NCBI RefSeq assembly: GCF_000368585.1
Contig: NZ_KB849558.1
Location: 1,825,043-1,889,042, forward strand
DNA: 64,000 bases
Direction: 5' to 3'
Origin: Acinetobacter venetianus RAG-1 = CIP 110063
Lineage (GTDB): Bacteria > Pseudomonadota > Gammaproteobacteria > Pseudomonadales > Moraxellaceae
The position numbers and the translations under genes are program-made. The notes below the pieces were generated by a model. It had not been told where the DNA came from, searched no databases, and was given only the letters and a program-made list of their open reading frames with translations. The first letter of the stretch is position 1. Each line of letters opens with the position of its first letter. Positions 29,138-40,272 of this stretch are shown here, piece by piece.

Positions 29138-29676
29138 GGTAATAAGCTCCGTACATCAACTGGTGCACTTTCTTTCTGTGCTTGACCTTTTTCTTTACCG
29201 CTAACCGCCATACCTGTTACACGGTAGAAGTTGTAGTCAGGATATTTACCCGGTCCAGAGATAAGTAAGTTTTCTTTCTCATAAACTAAGTCTTGACGTA
29301 CATATTCACCAAGTTCGAAATCTGGTGTGAGCTGAATTGCAGTTGTTGGACATGCTTCTTCACACATACCGCAGAAAATGCAGCGTGAGAAGTTAATGCG
29401 GAAAAACTCTGGATACCAACGTCCATCTTCTTTTTCCGCTTTTTGTAATGAAATACAGCCAACTGGGCAAGCAACCGCACAAAGGTTACATGCCACACAA
29501 CGCTCTTCACCATCAGGATCACGCGTTAAGATAATGCGACCACGATAGCGTGGTGGAACAATTTGTTCAGCCGGTACTTCTGGATATAAAATCGTGTCAC
29601 GTTTACGCGTTACATGGCTAAACACCATCCATAACGAACGAACAATCGATCCGAATCCAGCTAGAATTTTATACAT
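29134..29676 (-). CDS. nuoI: NADH:quinone oxidoreductase subunit I
   Basis: A 180-residue peripheral subunit with two ferredoxin-type [4Fe-4S] motifs, [15 protein letters not shown] and [15 protein letters not shown] (clusters N6a and N6b), which pass electrons to NuoB. An amphipathic N-terminus holds it to the membrane arm. It lies 18 bases after nuoH and overlaps nuoJ by four bases. Confidence 0.95.
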   Translation of the reverse strand: MYKILAGFGSIVRSLWMVFSHVTRKRDTILYPEVPAEQIVPPRYRGRIILTRDPDGEERCVACNLCAVACPVGCISLQKAEKEDGRWYPEFFRINFSRCIFCGMCEEACPTTAIQLTPDFELGEYVRQDLVYEKENLLISGPGKYPDYNFYRVTGMAVSGKEKGQAQKESAPVDVRSLLP

Positions 29677-29694
29677 TTTGTACTCCCTGCTGTC

Positions 29695-30711
29695 CTAGGC
29701 CTGATTCATCAGAATCACAGCACCAGTCACCAACAAGTTGACCAACGCCAATGGCAAACACACTTTCCAACCAAAGTTCATGACTTGATCATAACGAGGA
29801 CGCATTAACGAACCACGCGCCAAGACAAACATCATTACAAAGAATGCTGTTTTAATCACGAACCAGAATACTGGTGGAACAAATGGAATTTCTAAGTTAA
29901 ATGGTGCAAGCCATCCGCCGAAGAATAAAGTCACGATCAAAGCTGAGATCAAAACAACGTTGACGTATTCCGCAACGAAGAACATCCCCCACTTCATACC
30001 ACCATATTCAACATGGTAACCTTCGGCCAACTCTTGCTCAGCTTCTGGTTGGTCAAATGGATGACGGTGAGTCACAGCAACACCAGCAACCACGAAGATT
30101 AAGAAACCTAAGAATTGCGGAATGATGAACCACATATCACGTTGTGCTTCAACGATTTCACGAAGGTTAAATGAACCTGCGATTGCAACCACACCCATCA
30201 ACGAGATACCCAAGAACACTTCATAAGAAATGGTTTGAGCAGCCGAACGAAGACCACCAAGTAATGAGTATTTGTTGTTTGAAGACCAACCACCAAATAA
30301 CACCGCATAGACTGCGATACCCGCCATTGCCATAAAGAACAATAGGCCGATACTCATATCAGCAACACCTAGTGTAGGACTCACTGGGATGACCATGAAT
30401 GAGAGTACCGCAGTTGCCATCGCAACTGCTGGTGCTAAACGGAAAGTGAGCTTGTCAGCAAACTTTGGTGTCCAGTCTTCTTTAAACATGATCTTGAGCA
30501 TGTCGGCAACGATCTGGAACATACCACCCGGGCCAACACGGTTCGGACCGTAACGGTCTTGCCATAATGCTAACAGACGACGCTCAATGAATGACATCAA
30601 AGCAGCAACCAAAACCACCACAAGCAAGATCACAATGGCTTGAATCACTGAATAAGCAATTGGCCAATTTTCAGCCCAAAGTGGCGTTTGACGTATAATT
30701 TCTTGATTCAT
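29695..30711 (-). CDS. nuoH: NADH:quinone oxidoreductase subunit H
   Basis: A 338-residue membrane subunit forming the quinone entry chamber with NuoB and NuoCD. Family motifs are clear: [23 protein letters not shown], the acidic loop [29 protein letters not shown] and the end [24 protein letters not shown]. Three bases after nuoG. Confidence 0.95.
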   Translation of the reverse strand: MNQEIIRQTPLWAENWPIAYSVIQAIVILLVVVLVAALMSFIERRLLALWQDRYGPNRVGPGGMFQIVADMLKIMFKEDWTPKFADKLTFRLAPAVAMATAVLSFMVIPVSPTLGVADMSIGLLFFMAMAGIAVYAVLFGGWSSNNKYSLLGGLRSAAQTISYEVFLGISLMGVVAIAGSFNLREIVEAQRDMWFIIPQFLGFLIFVVAGVAVTHRHPFDQPEAEQELAEGYHVEYGGMKWGMFFVAEYVNVVLISALIVTLFFGGWLAPFNLEIPFVPPVFWFVIKTAFFVMMFVLARGSLMRPRYDQVMNFGWKVCLPLALVNLLVTGAVILMNQA

Positions 30712-30714
30712 GAA

Positions 30715-33399
30715 TTACACTCCTACCGCCACAGATACTGGCTCTGCCAATGAAACTGTTGGTGCTAAACCAATTGGATAACCAATATAGCCTGTTGGTA
30801 AATATTCAATCACTTGCACAGGTAAACTAATGCTAGTTTCGCCCGCTTGAACTGTAATTCGTTGACCATCTTTAACATTTAAACGTGTCGCATCTTGTTC
30901 ACCCACCGCAAACATTGCTTCAGGGATACGAGATTCCATCGCAGGTGTTTTAATGGTGAATTCGCCAGAACCAAAAATATGGTGCATTGGTACAAGACGG
31001 AAGCTTTCAGGATTCACAACAACAGCCGACGGTGCTACATAGCTACGTGCAGGACGTTTTGCTAAGCGATCAAATAGACGTACACCTGAATCACCACCTT
31101 TTAAGTGACCACCCACCTCATCTTGGTATTTGTTCCAAGCTTGAGGAGAGTTCCAACCCGCAGACCATGCGAATGGTACTAATGAAGATGCTGTCTGATT
31201 ACCCACATAACCTTCCATAGAGAACGTTAATGCTGAATCTGGATCAGTCGGTTGTTTTGGTTCATGAATCGATAAAGGCGCACGAATTGCTGTACGGCCA
31301 GAATAACGGCGTGGTTCACGTGCAATTTTCAAACCGTGAATACGATAACCAGCATCTGGAGCAACATCTTCAATTGCAGCAAGCACAGGAACATTTTTCA
31401 CGATGTCTTCAATGACATCGTCCAACAATGTCCAATCGACTGCTTTGCCTTTAAGACCCGTCTCAACGGCATGTAACCAGCGCCATGATTCTTTGATCGC
31501 ATATTCAGGCTTGTAATAGCTTGGGTCATACACTTGATAGAAACGTTGCGCACGGCCTTCTTGGCTCACAACAGTACCATCACCTTCAGCAAAGCTTGCA
31601 GCAGAAAGTACGATATCAGCAAGTTTCAAAGTCTCAGTTTCACTATGATCCAAAACGATCACAGTTTGAGCTTTATCAAATGCAGCTTGAACTTGAGCAA
31701 CTGGCAAACGACGCGTTAAGTCATTTTCTACAACAATGACTGCATCATAATCTTGTGCAAAAGCTTGTTCTAGGCTTAAACCACCGAACAATGCTAAGCC
31801 CATTGTGTTCACTTCAGGAACAGTCAATGACAAGCCCGCATTTTCACCTAGATTCTGTGCAACTTGTGCAGCTGCTTCCATAATCGCTGGATCTTGTAAG
31901 CTTGTACCAGAGATAATCAATGGCTTTTTAGCAGCTTTCAACGTATCCGCTATGGTTTGAGCAAATACTTTTGCATCATCAGCTAGGCCAGCAAGTGACT
32001 CACCTTTAACCGCAGCAGCAACAGCAAAACCTAAACGAGCAATATCATTTGGAGATGCAACCACTTCACCCGTTGCTACATCTGCTAAACGAGTTTGCGT
32101 AGCCGCAAGGATATAAATTGGAGATTTTGCATCTTGACCAATACGTTGTACAGGTTCAGCTAACCAGTCTGGCGTACGTGTTGCAGCCGCCATTTCTTTG
32201 GCTTTATTTTTCGCAGCTTGGCGAACAGATAAAGCCATACGTGGCGCAGTTTGAGTTAAATCTTCACCCAAGATCAACACGGCATCATAGCTTTCAATTT
32301 CACGCATGTTCGGGTTGTAAATACCCTGCGTTTGCATGATTGATGCAGCTAACTCAGCCAAGTTCTGCTCTTTTTGAGACATCCCTGTTGAGTAGTTGTC
32401 TTGCCCAACCAATTCGCGAAGTGCGTAGTTTGATTCCAAGCTTGCGCGTGGAGAACCAATACCTAATACTTTCTTACCTTGAAGCTGTGCAATCACTTGA
32501 TCAAGTGCTTGATCCACAGTCACATTCGCAACAGTTTCACCATTACGGAATTGTGGTTGACGTGGACGATCTTCACGGTTGACATAACCCACACCGAAAC
32601 GACCTTTATCACAAAGGAAGTATTGGTTTACAGAGCCATTGAAACGGTTTTCAACACGACGGATTTCACCATAGCGTTCACCCGGAGAGATGTTACAACC
32701 CGAAGAACAACCATGACATACGCTTGGTGCATATTGCATATCCCACTTACGGTTATAACGTGCTGAATGTGTTTTATCAGTGAATACGCCTGTTGGGCAA
32801 ACTTCAGTCAAGTTACCAGAGAATTCAGATTCTAAAGTACCTGATTCTGGACGACCAAAGTAAACACGTGAAGCATTGGCATATACACCAAAGTCCGTAC
32901 CACCCGCATAGTCTTTGTAGTAACGCACACAACGGTAGCAAGCGATACAACGGTTCATCTCATGCGCAATGAACGAACCTAACTCTTGGTTATAGTGAGT
33001 ACGTTTGGTAAAGCGATAGCGACGACGGTCGTGCTGAGTCATTACCGTCATATCTTGTAAATGACAGTGACCACCTTCTTCACACACTGGACAGTCGTGT
33101 GGGTGATTCGTCATCAAGAATTCAACGATCGACGCACGGAAATCCGTTGCTTCTTTGTCTTCAATCGAGATATAGGTATTGTCAGCAGCGGGTGTCATAC
33201 ATGACATCACCAAACGTCCACGTGTGTCCTCAGGATTTGCATACTGAGTCACCGCACATTGACGACAAGAACCAACAGAACCTAAGGATGGGTGCCAACA
33301 AAAATACGGGATGTCGATGCCAAGGCTAAGACATGCTTGTAGCAAGTTTTCTGAGCCGTTGACTTCATACGATTTTCCATCGACATGAATTGTAGCCAT
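30715..33399 (-). CDS. nuoG: NADH:quinone oxidoreductase subunit G
   Basis: An 894-residue subunit of the peripheral arm. The N-terminal ferredoxin-type [2Fe-2S] site is seen in CWHPSLGSVGSCRQC, then the His/Cys cluster HDCPVCEEGGHCHLQD, the pair CIACYRCVRYYKD and the CHGCSSGCNISP motif of the extra N7-type [4Fe-4S] cluster found in some bacteria. The rest is a molybdopterin-oxidoreductase-like fold that no longer binds cofactor. Eleven bases after nuoF. Confidence 0.95.
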   Translation of the reverse strand: MATIHVDGKSYEVNGSENLLQACLSLGIDIPYFCWHPSLGSVGSCRQCAVTQYANPEDTRGRLVMSCMTPAADNTYISIEDKEATDFRASIVEFLMTNHPHDCPVCEEGGHCHLQDMTVMTQHDRRRYRFTKRTHYNQELGSFIAHEMNRCIACYRCVRYYKDYAGGTDFGVYANASRVYFGRPESGTLESEFSGNLTEVCPTGVFTDKTHSARYNRKWDMQYAPSVCHGCSSGCNISPGERYGEIRRVENRFNGSVNQYFLCDKGRFGVGYVNREDRPRQPQFRNGETVANVTVDQALDQVIAQLQGKKVLGIGSPRASLESNYALRELVGQDNYSTGMSQKEQNLAELAASIMQTQGIYNPNMREIESYDAVLILGEDLTQTAPRMALSVRQAAKNKAKEMAAATRTPDWLAEPVQRIGQDAKSPIYILAATQTRLADVATGEVVASPNDIARLGFAVAAAVKGESLAGLADDAKVFAQTIADTLKAAKKPLIISGTSLQDPAIMEAAAQVAQNLGENAGLSLTVPEVNTMGLALFGGLSLEQAFAQDYDAVIVVENDLTRRLPVAQVQAAFDKAQTVIVLDHSETETLKLADIVLSAASFAEGDGTVVSQEGRAQRFYQVYDPSYYKPEYAIKESWRWLHAVETGLKGKAVDWTLLDDVIEDIVKNVPVLAAIEDVAPDAGYRIHGLKIAREPRRYSGRTAIRAPLSIHEPKQPTDPDSALTFSMEGYVGNQTASSLVPFAWSAGWNSPQAWNKYQDEVGGHLKGGDSGVRLFDRLAKRPARSYVAPSAVVVNPESFRLVPMHHIFGSGEFTIKTPAMESRIPEAMFAVGEQDATRLNVKDGQRITVQAGETSISLPVQVIEYLPTGYIGYPIGLAPTVSLAEPVSVAVGV

Positions 33400-33410
33400 A
33401 GTCGAATTCC

Positions 33411-34736
33411 TTAAGCTTGTTCTACGTCTAGAGCTGGAGCATGGGTTTTAACCTTTGCCTCAAACTCGCTACGGAAATATTTAAGTGCGCCCATAAGCGG
33501 CTCCATCGCACCTGGTGCGTGAGCACAGAAAGTTTTACCGATCCATAATTTACGAGTCAGTTCTTGTAAATGGTCGATATCTTCCTTCTTACCTTCGCCT
33601 GTTTCGAGTGCTTTAAGCGCTTTCACTGCCCAAGGTAAACCATCACGGCATGGTGTACAGAAACCACAAGATTCACGCGCAAAGAATTCTTCTAAATTAC
33701 GTGTAGCAGAAACCATACATTGAGTTTCATCAACAACCATCAACAAACACGTACCTAGACGTGAACCTGCTTTCATGATGCTTTCCGCATCCATAGGCAA
33801 GTCAATATGTTCAGCCGCTAAGAAATCTGTTGATGCACCACCTGGTAACCATGCTTTCAACGTTAAACCGTCACGCATACCGCCCGCATGATCTTCAATC
33901 ACTTCGCGCGCAGTTGTACCAAAAGGCAGTTCCCAAAGTCCTGGGAATTTTACTTTGCCAGAAGCACCGTAAATCTTAGTACCTGGGTCTTTAGATTTAT
34001 GTGCTGATAAGTTGATGTACCACTCTGGACCACGCAACATAATTGCAGGCAAGTTATTGTAGGTCTCAACGTTGTTTACAATCGTTGGGCGACCCCATGC
34101 TCCTGCAACTTGCGGGAATGGTGGTTTAGTACGAGGGTTCGCACGACGGCCTTCCAATGAGTTGATTAATGCCGTTTCTTCACCACAGATATAACGACCA
34201 GCACCTGTGTGAACATGCATATCGAAGTTCCAGCCTGTTCCAAGGATGTTGTCACCCAAGTAACCTTTGGCACGGATTTGCTCTAATGCTTCATTTAAAT
34301 ATTGAGCGGCTTCAACATATTCACCACGAATGAAGATGTAACCTTGAGTTGCTTCTAAGGTATAACCTGCAATCAGCATGCCTTCGATCAATTGATGAGG
34401 AAGTTTTTCCATCAACAAACGGTCTTTAAAAGTACCTGGTTCCATTTCATCGGCATTACAGATCAAATAGCGTGGACCACCATCATTTGGTGCCATCAAT
34501 GACCATTTAATCCCTGCTGGGAAACCTGCACCACCACGACCTTTGACCGTTGCAGCTTTAATGACTTCAAGCACGTCTTTTGGTGGCATGCTCAAGGCTT
34601 TTTTAAAGCCAGCATAACCTTCAAGTGCTTCGTAGTCATCAGCAGCGCGAACGTGTTCTTGTTTGCTCAAACGCCAAGTCAGCGGATGAGTTTCTGGATT
34701 ACCGTCGCCATAAATTGGTTTTGGTTCAGTATTCAT
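33411..34736 (-). CDS. nuoF: NADH:quinone oxidoreductase subunit F
   Basis: A 441-residue subunit holding FMN, the NADH site and one [4Fe-4S] cluster (N3). The glycine-rich NADH site is [17 protein letters not shown], the FMN region [21 protein letters not shown], and the cluster is bound by [12 protein letters not shown] plus the later FCAHAPG. It overlaps nuoE by four bases. Confidence 0.95.
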   Translation of the reverse strand: MNTEPKPIYGDGNPETHPLTWRLSKQEHVRAADDYEALEGYAGFKKALSMPPKDVLEVIKAATVKGRGGAGFPAGIKWSLMAPNDGGPRYLICNADEMEPGTFKDRLLMEKLPHQLIEGMLIAGYTLEATQGYIFIRGEYVEAAQYLNEALEQIRAKGYLGDNILGTGWNFDMHVHTGAGRYICGEETALINSLEGRRANPRTKPPFPQVAGAWGRPTIVNNVETYNNLPAIMLRGPEWYINLSAHKSKDPGTKIYGASGKVKFPGLWELPFGTTAREVIEDHAGGMRDGLTLKAWLPGGASTDFLAAEHIDLPMDAESIMKAGSRLGTCLLMVVDETQCMVSATRNLEEFFARESCGFCTPCRDGLPWAVKALKALETGEGKKEDIDHLQELTRKLWIGKTFCAHAPGAMEPLMGALKYFRSEFEAKVKTHAPALDVEQA

Positions 34737-35242
34737 ACATACTTCTCCAATAACTGTTTAACTGATGATACGTCTACAAGACCATGCGTATCCTCATCAA
34801 TCATTAACGTTGGACCTTTGTCACAGTTGCCTAGGCAGCAAATTGGGAGCAAGGTAAAACGACCATCTGCTGTGGTTTGTCCATACTGGATACCCAACTC
34901 ACGCTGAAATGCTTCAGCTAAAGTTTCTGCACCCATCAAGAAGCATGCAATTGAGTCACACAATAGAATTACATGGCGGCCAACTGGTTGACGGTAGATA
35001 CGGTTATAGAAGGTTGCAACACCTTCAAGATCCGCCACGCTCATAGTCAACAACTGCGCAATTGCATTCATTTGTGCATCATCTACCCAACCATTCCGGC
35101 GTTGTACACACTTCAATGCATCCAAAGAGGCTGCGCGTGGGTACGGATAGTGACCAATGTGATGTTCAATTTCATGAATTTCGTCAGCAGTCAAAATTCC
35201 TTCAACATTCACACGTGGTTTTTTATCAGTCAAAATCATCAT
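34733..35242 (-). CDS. nuoE: NADH:quinone oxidoreductase subunit E
   Basis: A 169-residue thioredoxin-fold subunit with one [2Fe-2S] cluster (N1a), bound by CDSIACF (a C-x4-C) and the later [10 protein letters not shown]. It partners NuoF in the NADH dehydrogenase module. Twelve bases after nuoCD. Confidence 0.95.
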   Translation of the reverse strand: MMILTDKKPRVNVEGILTADEIHEIEHHIGHYPYPRAASLDALKCVQRRNGWVDDAQMNAIAQLLTMSVADLEGVATFYNRIYRQPVGRHVILLCDSIACFLMGAETLAEAFQRELGIQYGQTTADGRFTLLPICCLGNCDKGPTLMIDEDTHGLVDVSSVKQLLEKYV

Positions 35243-35254
35243 AATCGTTTATCC

Positions 35255-37042
35255 CTAGCGATCCACATCAGCCATAACCACGTCAATGGTTGCTAAGTAA
35301 ATGATCAAGTCAGATACCAAGCTGCCGTTAATCACGGAAGGAATTTGCTGTAAGTGTGTGAACGTTGGTGTACGAATACGGGTACGATAGCTCATTGTTG
35401 ACTTATCTGATGTGAGGTAATACGTACTTGCCCCTTTCACCACTTCAGTCATAAATGATGCTTCACCCGCAGGCATTACAGGGCCCCATGACACGCTTAA
35501 GAAGTGCGTAATCAAGGTTTCAATATCTTGTAATGTCTTGTCTTTCGGTGGTGGAACTGCCAATGGGTGATCCGCTTTATATGGACCAGAAGGCATATTA
35601 TCCAAACACTGCTGAATGATTTTTAATGATTCAGTAATTTCACGGAAGTGAACCAAGACACGTGCATAAGCATCGCCTTCATATTCCACTGGAACATCAA
35701 AGTCGAAGTTTTCATAGCCACTGTATGGACGATATTTACGAACATCAAAATCAATACCTGTCGCACGTAAACCAGTACCTGTAATACCCCATGCCAACGC
35801 AGATTTTGCATCGTATTGCGCAACATTGCGGGTACGACCAATAAATACTGAGTTTTTAAGCGCAGCGGTATAGTACTCATTCAAGCGTTTCGGCATCCAC
35901 TCCAACAGTTCCTTAACTAACTTTTGCCAGTTATTTGGAAGGTCGTGTGCTGTACCACCGATACGGAACCATGCTGGGTGCATACGGTAACCCGTAATCG
36001 CTTCAACGATGTCATAGACTTTTTGACGGTCAGCGAACATGTAGAATACAGGGGTCATACCACCCGCATCCTGAATTGCTGTACCACAGTAAAGTAAATG
36101 GTTGTTGATACGGAATAGCTCGTTCAACATGACACGAATCACTTGTGCACGCTCAGGTACTTTAATCCCTGCAAGCTGCTCAACAGCCATAACATATGGC
36201 ATGTTTTGCGCACAACCACCAAGGTAGTCGACACGATCCGTATAAGGAATGAATGAATGCCATGTTTGACGTTCAGCCATCTTTTCCACGCCACGGTGGT
36301 GATAACCAATATCAGGCACACAGTCTTTAACTTCTTCGCCATCCAGCTGTAAAACGATACGGAACGCACCATGTGCAGATGGGTGGTTAGGACCTAAGTT
36401 CAAGAACATGAAGTCTTCGTCATCGTTCCCGCGTTTTAGACCCCAGTCTTCTGGCACAAAGCGTAAATGTTCTTGTTCGAAATCTTGCTTCGCTTGGTCT
36501 TGCATATACGGGGTATATTCTGTCGCACGCGCAGAATATTCTTTACGTAAAGGATGACCTTCCCAATAAGTTGGTAGCAAGATACGACGGAGCATTGGAT
36601 GCCCTGCGAAATCAATACCGAACATATCGTATGCTTCACGTTCGTACCAGTTGGCATTTGGCCAAATGTTAGTTGCAGTTGGAATGCTTAAATCATTTTC
36701 ATTCAATGCAACTTTAATACGAATGTCACTATTACGCTCTAACGATAATAAATGATAGAACACAGTGAAGTCAGATGCTGGTAACCCGTCACGATGAACA
36801 CGTAAACGCTCATCAACCGCAGACAAGTCAAACAACATCACATAAGGACGTTCCACTTTACGGAGGAACATGAGGACTTCTTGCACGCGTGCGCGCTCAA
36901 CCCAGACTGTTGGAAACTCTTCAAAAGTCGCCTGCACGTAGAAATTCTCACCAAATTTGGTTTTGAGCTCTTCTACGATTGCAAATGCTGGGCGTGAATC
37001 AACTTGCGTTGATTCTGGCATAGCAATGTCAGTTTCAGCCAT
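35255..37042 (-). CDS. nuoC: NADH:quinone oxidoreductase fused subunit C/D
   Basis: A 595-residue fusion. Residues about 1-190 are the 30-kDa NuoC domain ([26 protein letters not shown]). From about 205 comes the 49-kDa NuoD domain, with [23 protein letters not shown], the quinone-site [10 protein letters not shown] and the C-terminal [23 protein letters not shown]. The fusion is as in enterobacteria and other gammaproteobacteria. An 87-base gap with a hairpin separates it from nuoB. Confidence 0.95.
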   Translation of the reverse strand: MAETDIAMPESTQVDSRPAFAIVEELKTKFGENFYVQATFEEFPTVWVERARVQEVLMFLRKVERPYVMLFDLSAVDERLRVHRDGLPASDFTVFYHLLSLERNSDIRIKVALNENDLSIPTATNIWPNANWYEREAYDMFGIDFAGHPMLRRILLPTYWEGHPLRKEYSARATEYTPYMQDQAKQDFEQEHLRFVPEDWGLKRGNDDEDFMFLNLGPNHPSAHGAFRIVLQLDGEEVKDCVPDIGYHHRGVEKMAERQTWHSFIPYTDRVDYLGGCAQNMPYVMAVEQLAGIKVPERAQVIRVMLNELFRINNHLLYCGTAIQDAGGMTPVFYMFADRQKVYDIVEAITGYRMHPAWFRIGGTAHDLPNNWQKLVKELLEWMPKRLNEYYTAALKNSVFIGRTRNVAQYDAKSALAWGITGTGLRATGIDFDVRKYRPYSGYENFDFDVPVEYEGDAYARVLVHFREITESLKIIQQCLDNMPSGPYKADHPLAVPPPKDKTLQDIETLITHFLSVSWGPVMPAGEASFMTEVVKGASTYYLTSDKSTMSYRTRIRTPTFTHLQQIPSVINGSLVSDLIIYLATIDVVMADVDR

Positions 37043-37087
37043 TGGCTTGGCTTCCTATTTAATACAAATTCTGGCAATTTTTTCGAT

Positions 37088-37111
37088 GACCATATTCATC
37101 ACGAATATGTC
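37088..37111 (-). other. Hairpin in the nuoB-nuoCD spacer
   Basis: GACCATATTC and GAATATGTC pair around a five-base loop with one bulged C, within the longest gap of the nuo operon. On the coding strand A residues follow, not T, so it is not an intrinsic terminator. It could stabilise or mark a processing site in the long mRNA. Confidence 0.5.
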
Positions 37112-37129
37112 AAAAACTCATCGTTAAAA

Positions 37130-37807
37130 TTATTTAATTTCATCCATAGAGCGTAGGTTTTTCACCGCAATACGATCAGCATTTTTACGATCACGTTCTG
37201 GCATCATCTTTGGCTTATACACAGGCTGAAGATCATCACCAATAACGGCTGAAAGTGGACGGCGCTCTAATTGAATTTGGTCTTGAAGTAACATCAATGC
37301 TTGGATTAATGCTTCTGGACGAGGTGGACAACCCGGGATGTACACATCAACAGGAATGATTTTGTCTACACCTTGAACCACAGAATAGATGTCGTACATA
37401 CCACCAGAGTTAGCACAAGCACCCATTGAAATCACCCATTTAGGCTCAAGCATTTGTTCATACAAACGTTGAATTACAGGTGCCATTTTGACAAAGCAGG
37501 TTCCTGCAACGATCATCAAATCCGCTTGTCGTGGTGAAGCACGAATAACCTCAGCACCGAAACGTGACAAGTCATGTACGCCTGTTAATGTCGTTGCATA
37601 CTCAACGTAGCAGCAAGATGTACCAAAGTTAAATGGCCACAAAGAGTTTTTACGCCCCCAGTTCACTGCTGTATGCAACACATCTTCAAGACGTGTCATC
37701 ATCACGCTTTTATTAACTTCTTCCTCAAGAGGATCAGTTACGATTTGACGATCTTGTAATGGATATTGATCGGCATCCGGATTCGCACGGGTTAAAGTAT
37801 ATTTCAT
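37130..37807 (-). CDS. nuoB: NADH:quinone oxidoreductase subunit B
   Basis: A 225-residue peripheral subunit holding the terminal [4Fe-4S] cluster N2 next to the quinone. Ligands are the tandem cysteines in [19 protein letters not shown] and [10 protein letters not shown]. Six bases after nuoA, followed by an 87-base spacer with a hairpin. Confidence 0.95.
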   Translation of the reverse strand: MKYTLTRANPDADQYPLQDRQIVTDPLEEEVNKSVMMTRLEDVLHTAVNWGRKNSLWPFNFGTSCCYVEYATTLTGVHDLSRFGAEVIRASPRQADLMIVAGTCFVKMAPVIQRLYEQMLEPKWVISMGACANSGGMYDIYSVVQGVDKIIPVDVYIPGCPPRPEALIQALMLLQDQIQLERRPLSAVIGDDLQPVYKPKMMPERDRKNADRIAVKNLRSMDEIK

Positions 37808-37813
37808 CCCGAC

Positions 37814-38365
37814 TTACTCCTGTTCAGATGATGATGTAGTCGGTGTTTTAGATTTAACACGACCAGAAGACTGTGCTGGAATATGACCAGTAGGATCGAC
37901 AACCAACTCTTCAATGTTATTGAATCGAGTAATATCAGCAATATTCATATTTGGCGAACCGATATTCGTTTTAATACCTGCCGCTTTACGACGATCAGAA
38001 GGTGCCCAGTTCAGCGCGCCAGTTGAAAGTTCATAAATCAGACCAATTAATAAAACGAGAATAAAGACTGCAGCAGTTGCAAAACCAACCCAACCAACTT
38101 CACGTACTGAAGTTGCCCAAGCATAGAGATAGAGGGCTTCTAAATCGAAAACCACAAAGAAAATTGCAACTAAATAGAATTTGGCTGACAAGCGGATACG
38201 AGCACCGCCCGCACTAACTACACCTGATTCAAACTGCTCTTGCTTTGCACGTCCCCATGCTTTACCCCCTAGGAGTAAGGGAACAGTGAGCATAAAAACG
38301 CAAAGAAATGTAACGCCGATCACGAAGGCAATAATTGCCCAATCGTATGGAGTAATGGCACTCAT
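37814..38365 (-). CDS. nuoA: NADH:quinone oxidoreductase subunit A
   Basis: A 183-residue, three-helix membrane subunit and the first gene of the operon. The motif KFYLVAIFFVVFDLEALYLYAWA is diagnostic. It is longer than the roughly 120-150 residues of many NuoA proteins because of a polar C-terminal tail of about 50 residues (ending SSGRVKSKTPTTSSSEQE). A good AGGAG site precedes the ATG by nine bases. The operon promoter must lie in the 396-bp gap to the divergent GGDEF gene. Confidence 0.94.
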   Translation of the reverse strand: MSAITPYDWAIIAFVIGVTFLCVFMLTVPLLLGGKAWGRAKQEQFESGVVSAGGARIRLSAKFYLVAIFFVVFDLEALYLYAWATSVREVGWVGFATAAVFILVLLIGLIYELSTGALNWAPSDRRKAAGIKTNIGSPNMNIADITRFNNIEELVVDPTGHIPAQSSGRVKSKTPTTSSSEQE

Positions 38366-38761
38366 GCGGGGATAACTCCTGGCAGGCCTATTTTTAACAA
38401 AGAATGTATGTATTGGCCTTCAAATACACCAAACACAAAATTAATCCCGCCAATTGTACCTGATTTCTAATTTCTCATGCTAGTTGAAGCGCTTTAGTCT
38501 TTCGGATGATTTTGTCCATAAATTTGTGGATATATCCAAGATCACTGTTAATTCGCCCCCAAAAATCGAATAATCAAATCAAATGCACAATATTGATCAT
38601 TTTTTTCTTTATTCATGCATTAAAAACATTCTTATTTTATAGCCAATGTTCAAAATTCTTGCGCGATGAACTAAATCACTGCATTAATATAAATTTATGA
38701 TGAAATTTTGAACAAAATTTATATAATAGCCAACCTTATCCCCCTATAGAAATACGTCAGG
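38366..38761. promoter_or_regulatory. Divergent nuo / diguanylate cyclase intergenic region
   Basis: No convincing gene lies in this 396-bp gap. A perfect -10 hexamer TATAAT at 38722-38727 points toward the GGDEF gene, whose ATG is 35 bases on, but I see no good -35. TCCA-TAAATTTG-TGGA at about 38516-38531 is a small inverted repeat. The nuo promoter must also be here; I could not place it. Confidence 0.45.
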
Positions 38762-40180
38762 ATGTCACGAGCGAACCTAGCGTTAAAACCACAGTCATTT
38801 TTCCAACTATTTACACTCTTTACTGGGGTCATTCTACTTTGTTGTCTGCTTGGGATCGCCACACGTCATCTCACTTTTCTTGCCTCCTTCTGGCCAGCAA
38901 ACTCTGTATTTCTTGGGTTATTAATTCGATTTCCACAAACCCGCCATCCAATTAGTTTTATCGGTGCTGCTGTTGGTTATCTTTTAGCTGATGCATTACA
39001 AGGTACACCCTTTTTACTAAACCTATGCTTAAACTCGGCCAATTTAGTTTATGTCATCACCACATTAATACTTTATATAAAGTTTAATTCCTATATTCGC
39101 TCGACGCACCAAGGCTACTTTTATTTAACCTTATTTAGCTTTTGCTGTATTGGTGGTTTAGCAAGTTCGTTGTTTGCGGCAAGTACACTTCCATATATGA
39201 ATACTCAATTTTCTTTAGGTTCATTTTGGATAGATTTTGGTTATTGGTTTACCGCTGAAATTCAAAACGCACTATTGCTTTTACCCGCAATCATCAGTGC
39301 GCCACGTTTTTCAGAATTCAAGCAACAACTTATTGAGTTTAAAACACAAACTGTTCAAGAAAGCCTCCCCCTATTTGCCGTTATTTTTTCTATTGCTGTA
39401 GGTTATTATGACAATGGCCCCGGCTCACTTCTTTACCCAATCGCTGCACTGATTTGGTGTGCACTTCGCTATCGTCATTTTTCAGTTGCTATTATCACTT
39501 CGATAAGCTGCGCTTTTGTGATTTACCATGTTTCTCAAAACTATTTATTACTTTATCCAGAACAATATCTCAACAATACGATTTCCATTCGCCTTGGATT
39601 AATTATGATGACGATCGCTCCTTTGACCGTCTCCAGCATCAACATGGTTCGAAGCAAATTGATTCAAGAGCTACAACATACCATTGCCCATGATGAGTTA
39701 ACGTCAAGCTTAACGCGTCGCCAGTTTCTACAGTCTGTACAACTCTTACAGCACCAAGCATCCAATGCATCACAAACCACTGCTTTTCTAATGCTAGATA
39801 TTGATCACTTCAAACAGGTAAATGACAACTATGGGCATCAAGCGGGAGATCTCGCACTACAAAGTTGTGTGCAAAACATTCAAGCACTGTTAGCTCCAAA
39901 TGATTTACTGGGAAGATTGGGCGGTGAAGAGTTTGCAATATTTATCGCCGACACAAATCCTGATGTGGTCTATCAATGTGCTGAGCGTATTCGTCAACAA
40001 GTCAGTAACACCCCTATTCAACTCGACAAAAAACAACAGTTTTCTATTCAACTCAGTATCGGAATTTGCATTTGCACACCTGAAAATCAACATTCGATTG
40101 AGCAATTATTTAAGCAAGCAGACGATGCACTTTATCAAGCAAAACGACAAGGTCGTAACCAAGTGGTATTTTCGACATAA
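38762..40180 (+). CDS. MASE1-like sensor diguanylate cyclase
   Basis: A 472-residue inner-membrane protein. Residues about 1-300 contain eight or so hydrophobic helices with the MASE1-type pattern (ASFWPANSVFLGLLIRFP near residue 41). The C-terminal 165 residues are a GGDEF domain: DELTSSLTRRQFLQSV, MLDIDHFKQVNDNYGHQAGD and the active-site GRLGGEEF. GGEEF is a catalytically competent variant. The RxxD product-inhibition site is absent (APND at that place), so feedback by c-di-GMP is not expected. Likely role: c-di-GMP synthesis controlling surface behaviour in response to an unknown membrane-sensed cue. Confidence 0.88.
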   Translation: MSRANLALKPQSFFQLFTLFTGVILLCCLLGIATRHLTFLASFWPANSVFLGLLIRFPQTRHPISFIGAAVGYLLADALQGTPFLLNLCLNSANLVYVITTLILYIKFNSYIRSTHQGYFYLTLFSFCCIGGLASSLFAASTLPYMNTQFSLGSFWIDFGYWFTAEIQNALLLLPAIISAPRFSEFKQQLIEFKTQTVQESLPLFAVIFSIAVGYYDNGPGSLLYPIAALIWCALRYRHFSVAIITSISCAFVIYHVSQNYLLLYPEQYLNNTISIRLGLIMMTIAPLTVSSINMVRSKLIQELQHTIAHDELTSSLTRRQFLQSVQLLQHQASNASQTTAFLMLDIDHFKQVNDNYGHQAGDLALQSCVQNIQALLAPNDLLGRLGGEEFAIFIADTNPDVVYQCAERIRQQVSNTPIQLDKKQQFSIQLSIGICICTPENQHSIEQLFKQADDALYQAKRQGRNQVVFST

Positions 40181-40272
40181 TATGTTGCAATTCAGCTACA
40201 TAGTTTAATTAACTTTATACACTGCTGACCGAATAGATGAGTATTCTAAAAGAAGCAAACAAGGAGAAAAAT

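Noticed and set aside
30987..32766. Several plus-strand frames of 60-95 codons opposite nuoG
   Set aside because: They are antisense shadows of nuoG with low-complexity His/Gln-rich products and no start signals.
38506..38700. 64-codon frame in the nuo / GGDEF gap
   Set aside because: No ribosome binding site, odd composition and conflict with the expected promoter region.
39905..40105. Minus-strand frame opposite the GGDEF domain
   Set aside because: Antisense to a clear conserved domain and without a start signal.
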